A DNA stretch of 64,000 nucleotides from Calcarisporiella thermophila CBS 279.70. Lineage: Eukaryota; Calcarisporiellomycota. Under the pieces are notes generated by a model. The model worked only from the letters and a program-made list of their open reading frames with translations. It had not been told where the DNA came from and searched no databases. The stretch is taken from assembly GCF_041956535.1 (NCBI RefSeq), contig NW_027192194.1, positions 1,209,531 to 1,273,530 on the forward strand, written 5' to 3'. Shown here piece after piece: positions 1 through 10,847 of this stretch. Position numbers and translations under genes: made by a program. The stretch's first letter is position 1; the number at the start of each line of letters is the position of its first letter.

Positions 1-584
1 CGTTCTCGCGTGTGAGCTGCTCAATCTCTTCACGCTTGGCGCCATTCAAGCCAGTGACGCAGATGGTGAGTCCAGCGAAGGGAGGCAAGAGGTATTTCTC
101 CAGGATCTGGCAACATCATCGAGGCTTTAGCAGAGCCCAACACTATAGAGAGAGGGATAACATTTACCTTGGGTACATCAATTTCTTCGCCTGTGAGCCA
201 CCGATCATAGATAGAAAAGATCGCCTCAGGCTTCACCACTTTCACGCTAAATCGGATAGCAACCTGCAACCACAACACCAACAACACCATGGGTGGAGTT
301 AATTCACTTCATGTTTGATACTTATCATTCTCTTGAATGGGAGCCCAGACCTTGTATTTTTCCGAGCCAACGGCTCGTGCTACTACATGCGTTACATCCC
401 GCGTGAAATTAGGATCGCAGTTTCCCCCTAGCTCCTTTACTTTTCGAGAAACTTCGATCTGGGGAACATGGCGAGATAAGTGACCAAGAGCTGCAGCAGA
501 GACCGGAAGAGATGGAATTACCTTTTCATGGAAATCAAGTCCAGTGCAACACATCACTAGATTGGCAAACGGTCTGCTGGGCAT
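1..584 (-). CDS. BRCT-repeat protein, TopBP1/Rad4(Cut5)/Dpb11-like, 3' part outside window
   Basis: Scaffold protein of replication initiation and the DNA damage checkpoint, acting in the nucleus by binding phosphoproteins. Three exons are visible, joined by GT-AG introns at about 477-539, 269-355 and 112-175. Joined, they give one complete BRCT domain (PFANLVMCCTGLDF, then VKELGGN, then the closing helix with WLTGEEIDVP) followed by the start of a second one (PFAGLTICVTGLNGAKREEI). The T-G-L after the first strand and the W near the end of the domain are BRCT hallmarks. The first ATG in frame is at 584 (MPSRPFAN); no earlier ATG is in frame, so the domain starts almost at the N-terminus, as in Rad4/Cut5. 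The gene runs off the left edge, so the total BRCT count is unknown. Another tandem-BRCT protein is possible. Confidence 0.8.
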
Positions 585-1009
585 ACTGTCTTTGGCATTT
601 CTGTCAAAGTCCCTGACAATACTCAATTGGCTCTACAAGACTGGAAATAAAAATTTCGCGATTCAAATAATAAAAAAAAACAATACGCGTTGCATTTTAA
701 GGTGACTGCGCCTTTGGGTCATTGGGTGGCAAACTTCAGTACTCTCCAAGGAGTAGTAAACTATGCGAATTTATGAAAATGGGAAAGAAGAAGAAGAAGA
801 AGAGGAAAAAGAGTAAGCGAATGAATACAAAATGGATAGAAAAACCATGGATAGGGTAAAAAAAAAATGAAGTCAGGAAAAACCTAGGACAAAGTTAGAA
901 AAGTGGACAAAATAAGAGCCAAGAAAGGGTAAACGAGCACACGACCACTGTATAAAATAGTAAGGCAGTTTAGAAAAGAGGCATCTAAGTTTTCTCAACC
1001 ATGGTAGTA
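585..1009. other. Intergenic, purine-rich
   Basis: Lies between two minus-strand genes: promoter of the BRCT gene and 3' flank of the next gene. It is rich in A and AAG/GAA runs (for example 783-812). No coding signal or RNA gene was seen. Confidence 0.6.
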
Positions 1010-2074
1010 TTAAGCGATAATTTCCTCGCTCCTCACTCGCCAAAGCACATGACGTCTCTCGCCAGCATCTAATCCACATTCGCTCAGTGCTCGCCGTATC
1101 TTTCTCCTACGTGCATTCAGAAGCGCATCCACACGATCCGAATGAGGGCGGCCCGAAGTGCCGGATTGAGGAGCGGCCACGGAGGCAAGGATGTCTGCCA
1201 CGAGCATGTCTTGTTTGATGAGAAATTCGCCGACGCTGGCAATCGTCTCGCAGACGGTCTGCAGTAGCAGAATCGGGAAGCTAAGGAAAACCCTATTTTA
1301 GCGCGATCAGCGGTTGAAAGACTCAGTCATGCATCCTTACTTTCTGGGATCCTTCAGCAGCATTCTCAGTCGTCCCGATGCCCACAGGGAAGACCATTTA
1401 TTCATTTTATGCTGCTGAAGCTGTTGCTCACGATGGTGTTCGAGCTCCTGAAGCAGCGATATCCGAATGGCTTCTTCGACACGAGGCGAAAGATTGGAAC
1501 TGCTGGCTGAGCGACTAATTTGGTGAGAAAGGGCTTGTTCGACGGATGCCAATGATGGCCCATCCACCTATTTTCACAATGATCACGAATTAGAATCGAT
1601 CGCGAATGCTAATGATCGAGTTCATCCCATCATTACCGGATGCTTGGAGCCGAAATTGCGCATCTCCAAGATTTCCTTACATAAATCCTGCCAGAATGCC
1701 GAGAGGGTAAGGGACAAATGGTCTACCCCGGGGCCGTTATTTCTGTTCAGCGCGTCTAACGATAATTCGTCCATCTCCCTCTCTGTCGCCCCCACGCTCT
1801 CGACTCCGTTCAATTCATGATAATTTTCCTCAGTGACCAAATCATTGGGGTGATCTGCTTCACTTGTCGAAGGTGACAAGATGGAGGGTGAAGAGAGTGC
1901 ATCTGGCGAGAGGAGATTCCAGTCTTCCTCGCTGAGGCTCGCCCATTGGCCGCCAGCATGCACCAGGTTTGCAGAGGGAGAAGTCCGAACCCAACCATCA
2001 CTGAGGGAATCGTCTTCGTCACTGGTGGAGAAGGGGACACGCCTGTGGGGCGTTTGCTTATAGGAGGTCGCCAT
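1010..2074 (-). CDS. Unknown protein, 311 aa
   Basis: I do not recognise this protein. Three exons (2074-1637, 1567-1341, 1280-1010) add up to exactly 312 codons including the stop, which supports the model. The start is the first suitable ATG (MATSYKQTPHRR). Residues 1-130 are polar and rich in Ser, Glu and Asp and look disordered. The C-terminal half is helical: a Gln/Glu/His-rich stretch (LLQELEHHREQQLQQHK), then a hydrophobic segment spanning the last splice junction (FPILLLQTVCETIASVG), then an Arg-rich end. The hydrophobic segment is amphipathic rather than a clear membrane helix. It may be an adaptor or scaffold protein; no enzyme motif is visible. Confidence 0.7.
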
Positions 2075-2713
2075 CCGGGAGAACAAGGAAATGAGAGAAC
2101 AACGGATGAGAAGGAAGAAGGAGCAGCCCTTACCCCTAGTATATCGGCTAATATGGTAACTCCCAAGTAGAATGGAATCTATAGGTTTTAGGCGAACGAT
2201 GACTGGCCAAAGATGGTATTATGGTCATATGACTTCACGTCACTTGGCGACTTTATTGTGATGTGTGGGGTTTTACAGTCTTCCTCAAGTGATAGATTCA
2301 AAGAAATGATGCTTTTCAAATTGGATAACTGAAAAATAAAGAACAGAGGACAAAGAAAAATAAGCAAAGATCGAGAAAAAAAAATAAATGGAGTGTTAAG
2401 ATAGAGAAAGTGAACAGAAGAAACAAGCTAAGAAAAAAGAAAGATAAAAATCAAACAGAACACTGCAACCCAGAATACGGAGGATATCTTCTCTTTATAA
2501 ATAATACAGGCCAGAAGAGAGCGAAAGAAAAAAGGGGGAAAAGAGTAGAGTAGAAAGGAAATATATATAGAGATAAAAAAAAAAGAATAAGCTAGTCTCA
2601 TATAAATAAAACAGTTAAAAAAATAAAGAAAGCATAAAAACAATTCAAATGCAGGAAAAATAAGCAAACGGAAACCCGGAATAGTAAGTTCGAAAAAAAA
2701 GGGTAAAGCCATA
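2075..2713. other. Intergenic, AT-rich
   Basis: Strongly A-rich on the plus strand from about 2330 to 2700. It holds the promoter of the 311-aa gene and the 3' flank of the UBL3-like gene. Open frames here are low-complexity (Phe/Leu/Ile from poly-T on the minus strand) and not convincing. Confidence 0.6.
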
Positions 2714-3342
2714 TTATAGCACTATACACATTCCACATTTTGAGGATGGCCGCTTCTTAGTAAGGTCTATAATCCAGTAAAACGTCAGTAGGTTAAGAAC
2801 CAGCAAGCGGAAAAGAGAACTTACCATCGTCGTCATCCTGAAGATTACCCCTTATTAATAAGTGAACGATAGTCTGACCCGATTTGATCCCATTGGCTTT
2901 TGTAAATAATAAAAATTATCCAATATGAGTTTCTCGAGAATCATGAGAGACAAGTAATGAGGATGGATTACATTCCAGTGTCGTGGAGTCATCTAAGAAG
3001 CGCCCCAAGTGTAAAAGTCTTAGATTACTTGCAGAGGGCGGTTTCTCACTAATCCACTCTGGGATTACGGGGGACAATTAGTCATTACAGATCTTCTCTG
3101 CAAGTAGTCGCCTCTATCAGCCTACCTTTTGGCCACTGCTCCAAAATCCCCTCCTTTACCTCCTTTACTGTCTGTTGTGTCGTGAAATCAAACGCTGAGC
3201 GCTTCCCCGACACAAGCAGCAGTGTGAGAGTAACAAGTGAAGGAGACGTCACTTGCTCCGACAGGTTCGATTGCTCCCGAAGCTGCTCTTCCTGGTTGAT
3301 CGAGGGTGTTTTTGGATGGTCTTCGGGGCATGATTCTGACAT
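2714..3342 (-). CDS. Membrane-anchored ubiquitin-fold protein (UBL3/MUB-like) with CaaX end
   Basis: Ubiquitin-like protein of the UBL3/MUB type, expected on membranes through a C-terminal prenyl group. Four exons (3342-3126, 3058-2972, 2896-2825, 2766-2714) sum to 143 codons, giving 142 aa. After a polar N-terminus (about 35 residues) the ubiquitin fold begins with LTLLLVSGKRSAFDF and TVKEVKEGILEQWP, and continues with the strand NLRLLHLGRFLDDSTTL and the last strand TIVHLLIRG. The protein ends KCGMCIVL. The last four residues are a CaaX box whose final Leu favours geranylgeranylation. Family members are processed at this Cys rather than at a Gly-Gly end, and no Gly-Gly is present. The chosen ATG is the first in frame. 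The CaaX box sits on its own short last exon, so it is easily missed by gene callers. Confidence 0.85.
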
Positions 3343-4072
3343 CTTTTTATTTTTTACTGCCACGCCGTGAAAAGACCAAAATGATTTATCCACAATGGAA
3401 ATGAGAGAAAAAAAAAACAGAATAGAACAAAAGAGGCGTTTTAGATATTAAGATTTAAAGATGACTAAAAAAGAAAGTCGAAATGCACCTCTATTTTGCC
3501 AGAAATCAATGGGCAGGCTTTGAAGGCTAATTACCCACCCGACAACATTCCCATTGGCTAGAGGGATCATTGATTGCCTTCTTCCTGCCTCGCTCATAGA
3601 ATGGAGACGACAGATCCTAGTAAATTATAATAATACATTTCGCTAATTGATAAGATGGATTCTTTTTCAGTGTGCTATTATTAATGAACTCTGAATTCTG
3701 TAACGGTCGTGGTGAGTCACACAACTCCTGATTCTCGGAACTCCTCATAACCAGGACATAGTCCCACCAGCACATGCATCAGTCGAGCCTTTCTGATAAT
3801 GGCTCTGTTCACAAACCCTTGAGCCCTTTTAATTATGCATGGGCTTGGGAATGTGCCCTCTAGAAACAATGGCTACATCAAGAATAGAGGTAACTTGGTG
3901 CTATGCCCCGCAACTCAAAGGAGTTTGGAAATAAACCATGAGGCATGTAAAGAGTAAAGAAGGGAGTAAAAAGGGATGCTGCAGCCTTGGGTCAGTGGGG
4001 GTCCCAATATTTGCATAGAAAGGGATATAATGCTGGTATATCAGCATTCTTTCTGTGCTTGAGATCCAATCT
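3343..4072. other. Intergenic
   Basis: Promoter of the UBL3-like gene and 3' flank of the phosphate permease, both on the minus strand. No gene, RNA or repeat was recognised. Confidence 0.6.
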
Positions 4073-6149
4073 TCAAGGTTGCCTTTTCATCGCGGTCCCC
4101 CTCCTTAACAATTTGGGGTAAATCTTTCTCCACAACCGTATACACCCTGCCTCCCTGAGCCATCCTAGCTCTTCCCATTCTCTTGCGTGGTCTTTCTCAA
4201 AATAATCGAGATCTTTGCCACAAGTCTCTGGAATAAGGGGAGTCAAGGCCGCCCCCAACAGCATTACCACCGCAAAAATGCCCAGCGTCTGTGGCAAGAA
4301 CGCGTGCTGGCCGGGTGCGCCCCCATGCTCCACCAACGAATTGAAACCAAAGGTCGAGACAATGGCCCCCAATTTTCCAAACGCGGCGGAGATCCCATGC
4401 GACGTGGCGCGCAGGCGGGTGGGAAACACCTCGCCGGGAAGAACAAAGGTGGTGGTATTGGGGCCGAAGTTGAAGAAGAACTGGAGGAACGCGAAGAGAA
4501 CCACGAAGAGCGCGGGTGTATTGTTGTGGATTTGGCGAAAGAAGATCGAAAGAACCAAAAAGATGACCGCGAGCATGATGAACCCGATGTATTGGATGGG
4601 CTTGCGGCCTCTACATTGGGACAGAAAGAGGTGCGTCTAGGGTTAGTTCACGCTCTCTGAAGGAGGACAGCTGGCAGGACACTCCAGCCAACTTACATTC
4701 GCTCGATGAGGAACACCGAGGTTATATAGCCAGGGATCGCGCCCAAGACCGAAATGATCAAGTTGCCCACGGCTTGTCGAAACAAATCGTTCCATGGGTC
4801 ATCCCCCCCCGCAAATCCGGTCGCGTTCAGAACGAAAGCCTGGTTGAGGGATAGCCCATAGAACGCCACGTCGAGCAAGAACCACGTCCCTGCTGTGCCT
4901 ATGAGCACTCTCAAATTGGCCCAGCGACCAAAGTGGTCGAGGACGCATCTGCGGTGGGATGCTCTTCTCTTCTTCCGGTCATCGCCACCTTCCTCTTCCG
5001 GTTCAGCTCGAAACTCTCCTCCTGCCTCTCGCGGGGTAAGTTGGCTCTGAGGCTTTTCTTGATCTTGCCGCTGCTCCCCCCTCTTCTCCTGCATCTTCTT
5101 CCATTGTTTCTTCGGCACTCTCACGCTCTGATAGGCCATCTCCCCAAGCTCCATGTCGTTGAGAACATCCACGGCATACCGCGGGGTTTCTGGCAAAACC
5201 AACCGCTGATACACCGTTAGCATCGACGGTACCGCACCCAACCCAATGCACATGCGCCAGACATAGTCAATGTTGAACTGGTCAGCTTCAATGGCGCCAC
5301 GGAAAGCAAGAAGAAGGAGCACGGTAACGAGCGAGGCGACAAAATTGCCGATTCCCTGCATCGAGAAGACCACCGCCATCATCTGACCCCGACGGCCGCG
5401 AATGGCCCACTCCGAAGTAATGGTGGCGGACCTATTGGCAGAGTAGAGGGGTTAGGCACTGGGCTGAAGACATGAGCTAAATAAACATTTCACTATTACA
5501 TTGGGTAGTCTCCCCCTATTCCAACTCCGAGGACAAACCGCCAAAAGAACAAAAAGGATATCGCAGAGAGCCCGCGCACTGTCGAGGCTGATGTGGCACA
5601 AAATAGGGTTGACACGACTATAATAATCAGCTCCACACCATAAACCATTTTTCTCCCATAAGCTGCCGCATTTATCAGACATTAGTATCGAACACGGAAT
5701 CTTGGGGCGCATGGGTGAAATTACCATCGCCAATGCATCCAAACATAATCTGCCCAATAAGCGATCCAAACGTCACCATACCCTTGAGTGGGCCTTCGAT
5801 GGAAGCTGGCATCTTTCCATTATTATTCGCAAAGTAAACATATCCCAACATGGGCACTGCGAGGTTCATAATGAAAATGTCATAACTAAGAATAATAAAT
5901 AGATTAGACACCAGCATGAGTCCCATGGTCTATTGCCATAAACAAGAGGAGTGTCAGGGAACTTTACGCGTCGGTGAAAAACCCAACCGAACTTATTAGG
6001 ACGGTGCGGATTTGCTTCCATGTTAGCGTCTCCGGCTGGTCGAGGGTCTCCAACGGTTGACGGCGCGGTTGGAGAGAGGAATGTATCTGTGCAAGTGGGG
6101 AAATAGTAGGCTCGGAGGAATGGCGTCGATAGGCGGGGTGCGATTGCAT
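4073..6149 (-). CDS. PHO84: High-affinity phosphate:H+ symporter, Pho84-like (MFS)
   Basis: Imports inorganic phosphate with protons across the plasma membrane. Four introns (about 5905-5973, 5671-5731, 5432-5501, 4620-4694) separate the exons. The joined protein shows the PHS-family pattern: a soluble N-terminus, then SSVGFFTDAYDIFIMNLAVP (helix 1 with the phosphate-site Asp), GSLIGQIMFGCIGDAYGRK (MFS motif A between helices 2 and 3), FVLGVGIGGDYPM and ITSEWAIRGRRGQ (signature around helix 4). The C-terminal half has FGPNTTTFVLPGEVFPTRLRAT, typical of Pho84. The central cytoplasmic loop is long and charged (about residues 290-350, rich in Glu, Gln, Lys and Arg), a possible site of regulation. 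The start is the first ATG of the exon leading into helix 1. Confidence 0.92.
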
Positions 6150-6708
6150 GCTTTACAGAGGCGGTGAAAGACGGATAGAGAGGTTGCTCCCAGACAGAGG
6201 AGATATATTGCATTTACCAAAGAGAGTGGTATTACGATTTGTATTTATCTACTCGGGCCAATACACTTGGCGTGCAATATCCCTCTTTCCGCTTCGGGAG
6301 AAGAATCGCCCGAGGCATAGAGTATTTGCACTCAAAAGGGTCTAGGGCCCCCTCCAGGGTCCTACTGATGGGGAATCAGGCTGATCCCTCGTGTTCCCCC
6401 TAGGGCAACACAAACACGAGTAGAAATCAGGCCTGATGTGTGGGTTTGGGCGAGCTCTACCTTGTGCCGACATTTGCTTTTTTAATTCAACTCCACCCAA
6501 TTTACAAGCTGGAGATGGCAGGATTTTATTAGATTCGGTCGGAAGAAATACAATAGGGCTGCTTTGCTGAGCTCGCTTTTCCACACAGAATACACCTGAG
6601 TGCATTGGCAATAGTATAGAATTAAACATCCTGGAGCTCCGGCTCCTCTAAAGTTTAGCCTACTCACTTCACAAATACGTGTTAGCGCCGGCAAAAGCAT
6701 CTCTTGCT
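6150..6708. other. Intergenic
   Basis: Promoter of the phosphate permease and 3' flank of the copper transporter. The open frames present are short and have no recognisable content. Confidence 0.6.
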
Positions 6709-7360
6709 TCAGTGGCAAGCCATCGAGCGCGCCGCACTCTCACCCCCGAACAAATAGAATCCTATGCCCGTGCCAACCACCATGCTTATCATGAGATAAG
6801 CGTTGAACGTCATGAAAACGAGCATGAGCATGAAGGAATAACCAACGAGAAGCGCGTACCATATGCTCCTCCATAACTGCTGTCTTTTTGTGCTACAGAT
6901 ACCAAGCGGTGAGGATTTTGACCACCAAATAAGGCGCTTATCAGTTTACCTGTGTCTTCTACTGCTGCTAGACTCGCTGTCCACGTAGCCCTTCTTTGAC
7001 TGCACGAAGAATGGGTATTAAGAGAATCCCTCTCTATTTTTGCCAAGGAAAACTAGAGGATTACCTTGGTGACCTGCTGGTCATATCGAGATGAAAGCAT
7101 TTTCAACCATTCATATCCCACTGCCAATGCAGCTACAGCAAGGCATGACAACACCATGTCAAAGGCGCCGTTTATTCTCCACCAAGAGAAAACAACACAG
7201 ACCCCCTCAAGGTCATAGTTAAATATCATCTACAACCAAGAGAGCTAAGCGTAGGATCATAATAGACTCTGAATGCGTGTCAAGGAGCATTTACCTTCAT
7301 CGAGCACATCATGGAAGGATCCATGTCATGGCCCATGTGATGCATATGGCTGTGGTCCAT
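6709..7360 (-). CDS. Copper transporter, Ctr family
   Basis: Trimeric Cu(I) importer or vacuolar exporter. Four exons (7360-7295, 7229-7065, 6999-6950, 6892-6709) sum to 155 codons, giving 154 aa. The N-terminus is Met/His-rich (MDHSHMHHMGHDMDPSMMCSMK) and binds copper. Helix 1 follows (GAFDMVLSCLAVAALAVGYEW), then a Ser-rich loop (SKKGYVDSESSSSRRH). Helix 2 carries the MxxxM motif (SYSFMLMLVFMTFNAY, read as GYSFMLMLVFMTFN) and helix 3 the tight GxxxG packing motif (GTGIGFYLFG). The protein ends ACH; many Ctr proteins end in Cys/His pairs. At 154 aa it is close to vacuolar Ctr2/Ctr6 and shorter than plasma-membrane Ctr1, so a vacuolar or small plasma-membrane form is likely. Confidence 0.88.
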
Positions 7361-7641
7361 TTCTCAAATCGCTTCGGAATATTTGCAGGATAGTGGGATA
7401 AGAAAAATTAAACTATATGCGTGACTATTCCCCAGTTTCTCAATTATTCGAAAATAAAAAAAATACGTGTTCATCCATTATTCGAGGCATTACCTCCATT
7501 CGCAAAAGAAATACTGGAAGATGAGAATGGGGATAGACATATTAAAAAAATAAACATGTTTTATTATTATTATGTTCTTTTACACATCCCACAAAAAACC
7601 CATACTATTCGAACAAGAAAATAGGAATGAAAATCTACTCT

Positions 7642-8069
7642 CTAGCCTTTTGTGAACTTTCCGTAGATATGAAGAGCAAATACTGAAGCAATGAACGCCA
7701 GAGACAACACAAGAACCACAACGGGATCCCTACACGTAATAGAGGCAGAATTACTATCCAGTACATAACCATTCATCCAGAAAGAGATGGACAATCATTA
7801 CACTCTAAGTCCAGGAGAATCATCGGTATAGATCCTCATCATTGTCGAAGTGCTACCTCCATGTGCGCCACCTGATGACGAAGAGCCAGAACCAGCTGAG
7901 GTGCGGGCGACGGCACGGCGGCGAACGGTACCCTTGGGAGTGTCAGACTATCGAAGCGGAAATAGAAGAGAGGATACAAATTGAGATGATGCAAAATGGA
8001 TGCAATCGCGCCGCCGGACGAAAGATTTCTGGGATTTGATGAAGAAGCCCAGAAAGGATCACTTACCAT
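7642..8069 (-). CDS. SBH1: Sec61 beta / Sbh1, ER translocon subunit
   Basis: Tail-anchored small subunit of the Sec61 protein channel in the ER membrane. Exons 8069-8067, 7947-7802 and 7729-7642 sum to 79 codons, giving 78 aa. The first coding exon is only the ATG: it is followed at once by GTAAGT, and the acceptor at 7948 joins it to TCT GAC ACT (Ser-Asp-Thr). The protein reads PKGTVRRRAVARTSAG, a Ser/Gly stretch, the conserved YTDDSPGLRVDP just before the membrane, one hydrophobic helix (VVVLVLSLAFIASVFALHIYG), and the end KFTKG. This matches family length and layout. It lies divergent to RBM42 with about 230 bp between the start codons. Confidence 0.93.
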
Positions 8070-8296
8070 CTTATATTATTCCGGAGTATAAAGAAAGGAT
8101 CGAGCCTCCACCAATTTGCAGACAGAAAAAAAAACTACTTTTTGGTAAAGCAGCGAGAGTCAAGGGGGAGAATAAAATAATAGTGAAAATTTACCGCTGG
8201 CGACAGATGATTGCTCCAAATACCAGTTAAGCCACCCAAAGACCCTACAAAAAATTAAATAACGAAACTCGACAGCCCAGTATAAACAGTTCGACC

Positions 8297-9105
8297 ATGG
8301 CCGATCATCATTACGATCCGAATACCGGCTACGACCCTAATGCCGCAGCATACTATGCTGATCCATCCTCCTACGATCCCAACTCGGCCGCCTACTATCA
8401 GCAATATTACGCCAACTACAACTACTATGATCCCTCCTACTACGCTCAAGGTGGCGAATCCTCGAGCGGCGCAACCTACGATATTAACGCACCTATTGTA
8501 GATCCTTTCACTGCCGCTCCAAAAACAACATCGAGCACAGGCACAGATAAGAAGGGGAAGAAGGATGGCGCCGAGAAGAAGAAAAAGAAAGTCATGCGCG
8601 TTGCAGGTGGGGAGATCTGGGAGGATCCCACCATGGAAGAATGGGACGAGAGTTAGGATCTTTGCTTGGGCTCGCATTCTCGCGTGCATTTTACTAACAC
8701 TTTTTTCGCTCCCTTCTTAGACGACTTTCGGCTGTTCTGCGGAGATCTAGGGAAGGAGGTCACCGACGAAATGCTTGCTCAAGCATTTTCCAAATATCCC
8801 TCCTTTTTGAAGGCCAAGGTGATCCGCGATAAAGCGGCCAACAAGAGTAAAGGATACGGCTTTGTCAGCTTTCGAGATGGGGATGATTTTGTGCGCGCGT
8901 TCAGAGAGATGAATGGTAAATATGTGGGAAACCGGCCCATTAAGCTGCGCAAGAGCACGTGGAAGGTGAGCATCTCAACATTTGGTGTGCACCAGGCCAA
9001 GGGGACCGGGATGATTCACACTTTGTTTTTGATACCTAGGAAAGAACTTTGACGACCAAGAAAAAGAAAGAGGTCCAACGACTTGCCCCATACGCAAAAC
9101 GGTGA
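8297..9105 (+). CDS. RBM42: RNA-binding protein RBM42
   Basis: Nuclear RNA-binding protein with one C-terminal RRM, linked to mRNA processing. Three exons: 8297 to about 8652, about 8721-8966, and about 9040-9105. The N-terminus is a Tyr/Asp/Pro/Ala low-complexity region (YDPN repeats, residues 1-60). A basic stretch (KKGKKDGAEKKKKKVMR) and the RBM42 signature GGEIWEDPTMEEWDE follow. The RRM begins FRLFCGDLGKEV (RNP2) and holds SKGYGFVSF (RNP1). It continues into the diagnostic MNGKYVGNRPIKLRKSTWK and a Lys-rich tail ending APYAKR. The protein is shorter than animal RBM42 because the Pro-rich middle is reduced. The last short exon is needed for a normal C-terminus. Confidence 0.92.
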
Positions 9106-9367
9106 CCTCCTCCCCTCGCTATTCTTGTAGACATCCATTTCCATCTCTATACACCCATCCTCTTCCCCTTCCCCTCCCCCTCTCTGTAATCATAGTCCCG
9201 CCTAATTCAACAACAGGTTAAAACCTATTATATTAATATCCATGAGATAACTTGTGAAGGTTATAGAACATCGGAGAAGGAGGGGAAAAAATGGTGCAAT
9301 TAGAAAAACATATAGGTATTCAAAAACATTTCCAAGGGGACATCCCATTAAGATTCCAAGAAAGATA

Positions 9368-10847
9368 TTATTCTCTATTCTCCAGGCTGTTTACGAGCCA
9401 TAATGCCAGCATCACCACCCCGCTCATTAGCGGGATGGCCAGCACTCCATAGCTCCAAAAAAGAATCCGCGTTATCTCCTCCTCGTACGTGTTCTCCACC
9501 TGGACCATCTGGATAAGGTTGATAGCGGTTGGACTACATCCCAGTAATATCATCGCCACCACAAAGGCTGGATCGTGGGCAAGCGGGGAAGCCCCTTCGC
9601 CCAAGAGGGAGAAGAGCGCCACCAGAGGGATGATGATGAGGGGCATAATGGTGCGGGCAGCGAGGACAAATTTCACGGTCAAGGCCACCTCTCTGGGATT
9701 TCGGGAGCTAGGCGAAGGATGGACTTGAGCAGCAGAAAAGTCGTTGATTTGCGCTCCAAGCGTGACGAGGATGAGGGGAACAGCAGCCGACCCGCAGGCT
9801 TCGATCGCCTTGGTGAAGCTCGCGTAGACGGGATAGCTGGGGTCGTAAAAGAATTTCTGTACCCCTGGGATGAGTGCAACTAATATGGCCAGTAATGCAG
9901 CATAGATAGGAGGATTCATAAAGGAGAGGAGCGAGTGGATGATCCTCGAAATGCAAGATTTAGTGGATTGTAAGAGAGAACGAGTGCGTGGATGCTGAGG
10001 ACGGCTATATACAAGAAGAGGGTCCGTCTCGCCCCTGAGTAGCGAAGGTTGTTTTCTAGCTACCTCGGTGGGAAGCTGCTCTAACGTTGTTGGAGAGATG
10101 AACGGGTATGGCTCGGCTTTTTCGGGAGGCGCGAGGAGTTTGTATCCATAGCTCCAGCGCAGAAGATTGCTGAATATACCATAGAAAATGACATAGGACA
10201 GGCCTCTGCTCAAAAATTCAATCGTGTTAGTCGACGTCGCGGGACCAAGGGGAGCAAGGGGGGAGGGGTTACCTTTCTACTCCCTGCCCACTTCTGGTTT
10301 CTCCTATTATGGCACTATTCTGCGCCAAGCTTTGCATCAGCGCGATGGGCAGCGAATTCGCATTAGTCAGTACAATGGCGGCGGTGGCAACACGCCGATG
10401 CTCTTCCGAGAGTTTAAAGATCCTCGCCCCAACCTGGGCAATGAGCCATGCTAAACAGAAAAATAGACCGTAAAACATTGGTATCGGCCAAAGAGCGGTA
10501 AACGATGTTGGGGTTAGGGTAGGCGCGATCTTGGCAAAGAGCAAGCATGGAGAAAACATATAAAAGTTGACGTTGGAGAGATTCTGTTCCAGGTAATGGG
10601 ATGGGTTAGAGGCCGCGAGGGTTAGCATGCGGGACGATGGAACAGAGGACGGATACCTTCTGGGCCGTTCTAGAAAGAAGGCCTTGCCTGGCTAAGAAGA
10701 AGCCAGAGCCTGTGATGACGGCCACCTCGCATAACGCCTGTTCCAAAGAATTCCAAGAGCCTCAGAAAACCATAGGGGGAAGGGGTGAAAGCATGCGCAA
10801 GAGCCCCTTACCTTGAAACTTGTGAGTGCATATTCAAAAAAGCTCAT
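9368..10847 (-). CDS. Auxin-efflux-carrier-like membrane transporter (AEC family)
   Basis: Member of the AEC/PIN-like family (Pfam Mem_trans), which in fungi includes yeast Ecm3 and related ER or plasma-membrane proteins of poorly known substrate. Exons start with MSFFEYALTSFK at 10847, then ALCEVAVITGSGFFLARQGLL, then the long exon from NLSNVNFYMFSPCLLFAKIA, then RGLSYVIFYG to the stop at 9368. N-terminal helices carry the family pattern NFYMFSPCLLF and the NxxSLPIALMQSL motif (LTNANSLPIALMQSL). A polar loop of about 90 residues separates the two bundles. The C-terminal bundle has MILLGCSPTAINLIQM, with the conserved SPTAINLIQ segment, before the last two helices. Substrate cannot be told from sequence. 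Confidence 0.88.

Noticed and set aside
2428-2712. Phe/Leu/Ile-rich minus-strand frame that looks like a membrane protein
   Set aside because: Product of A-rich DNA in the 3' flank of the UBL3-like gene.
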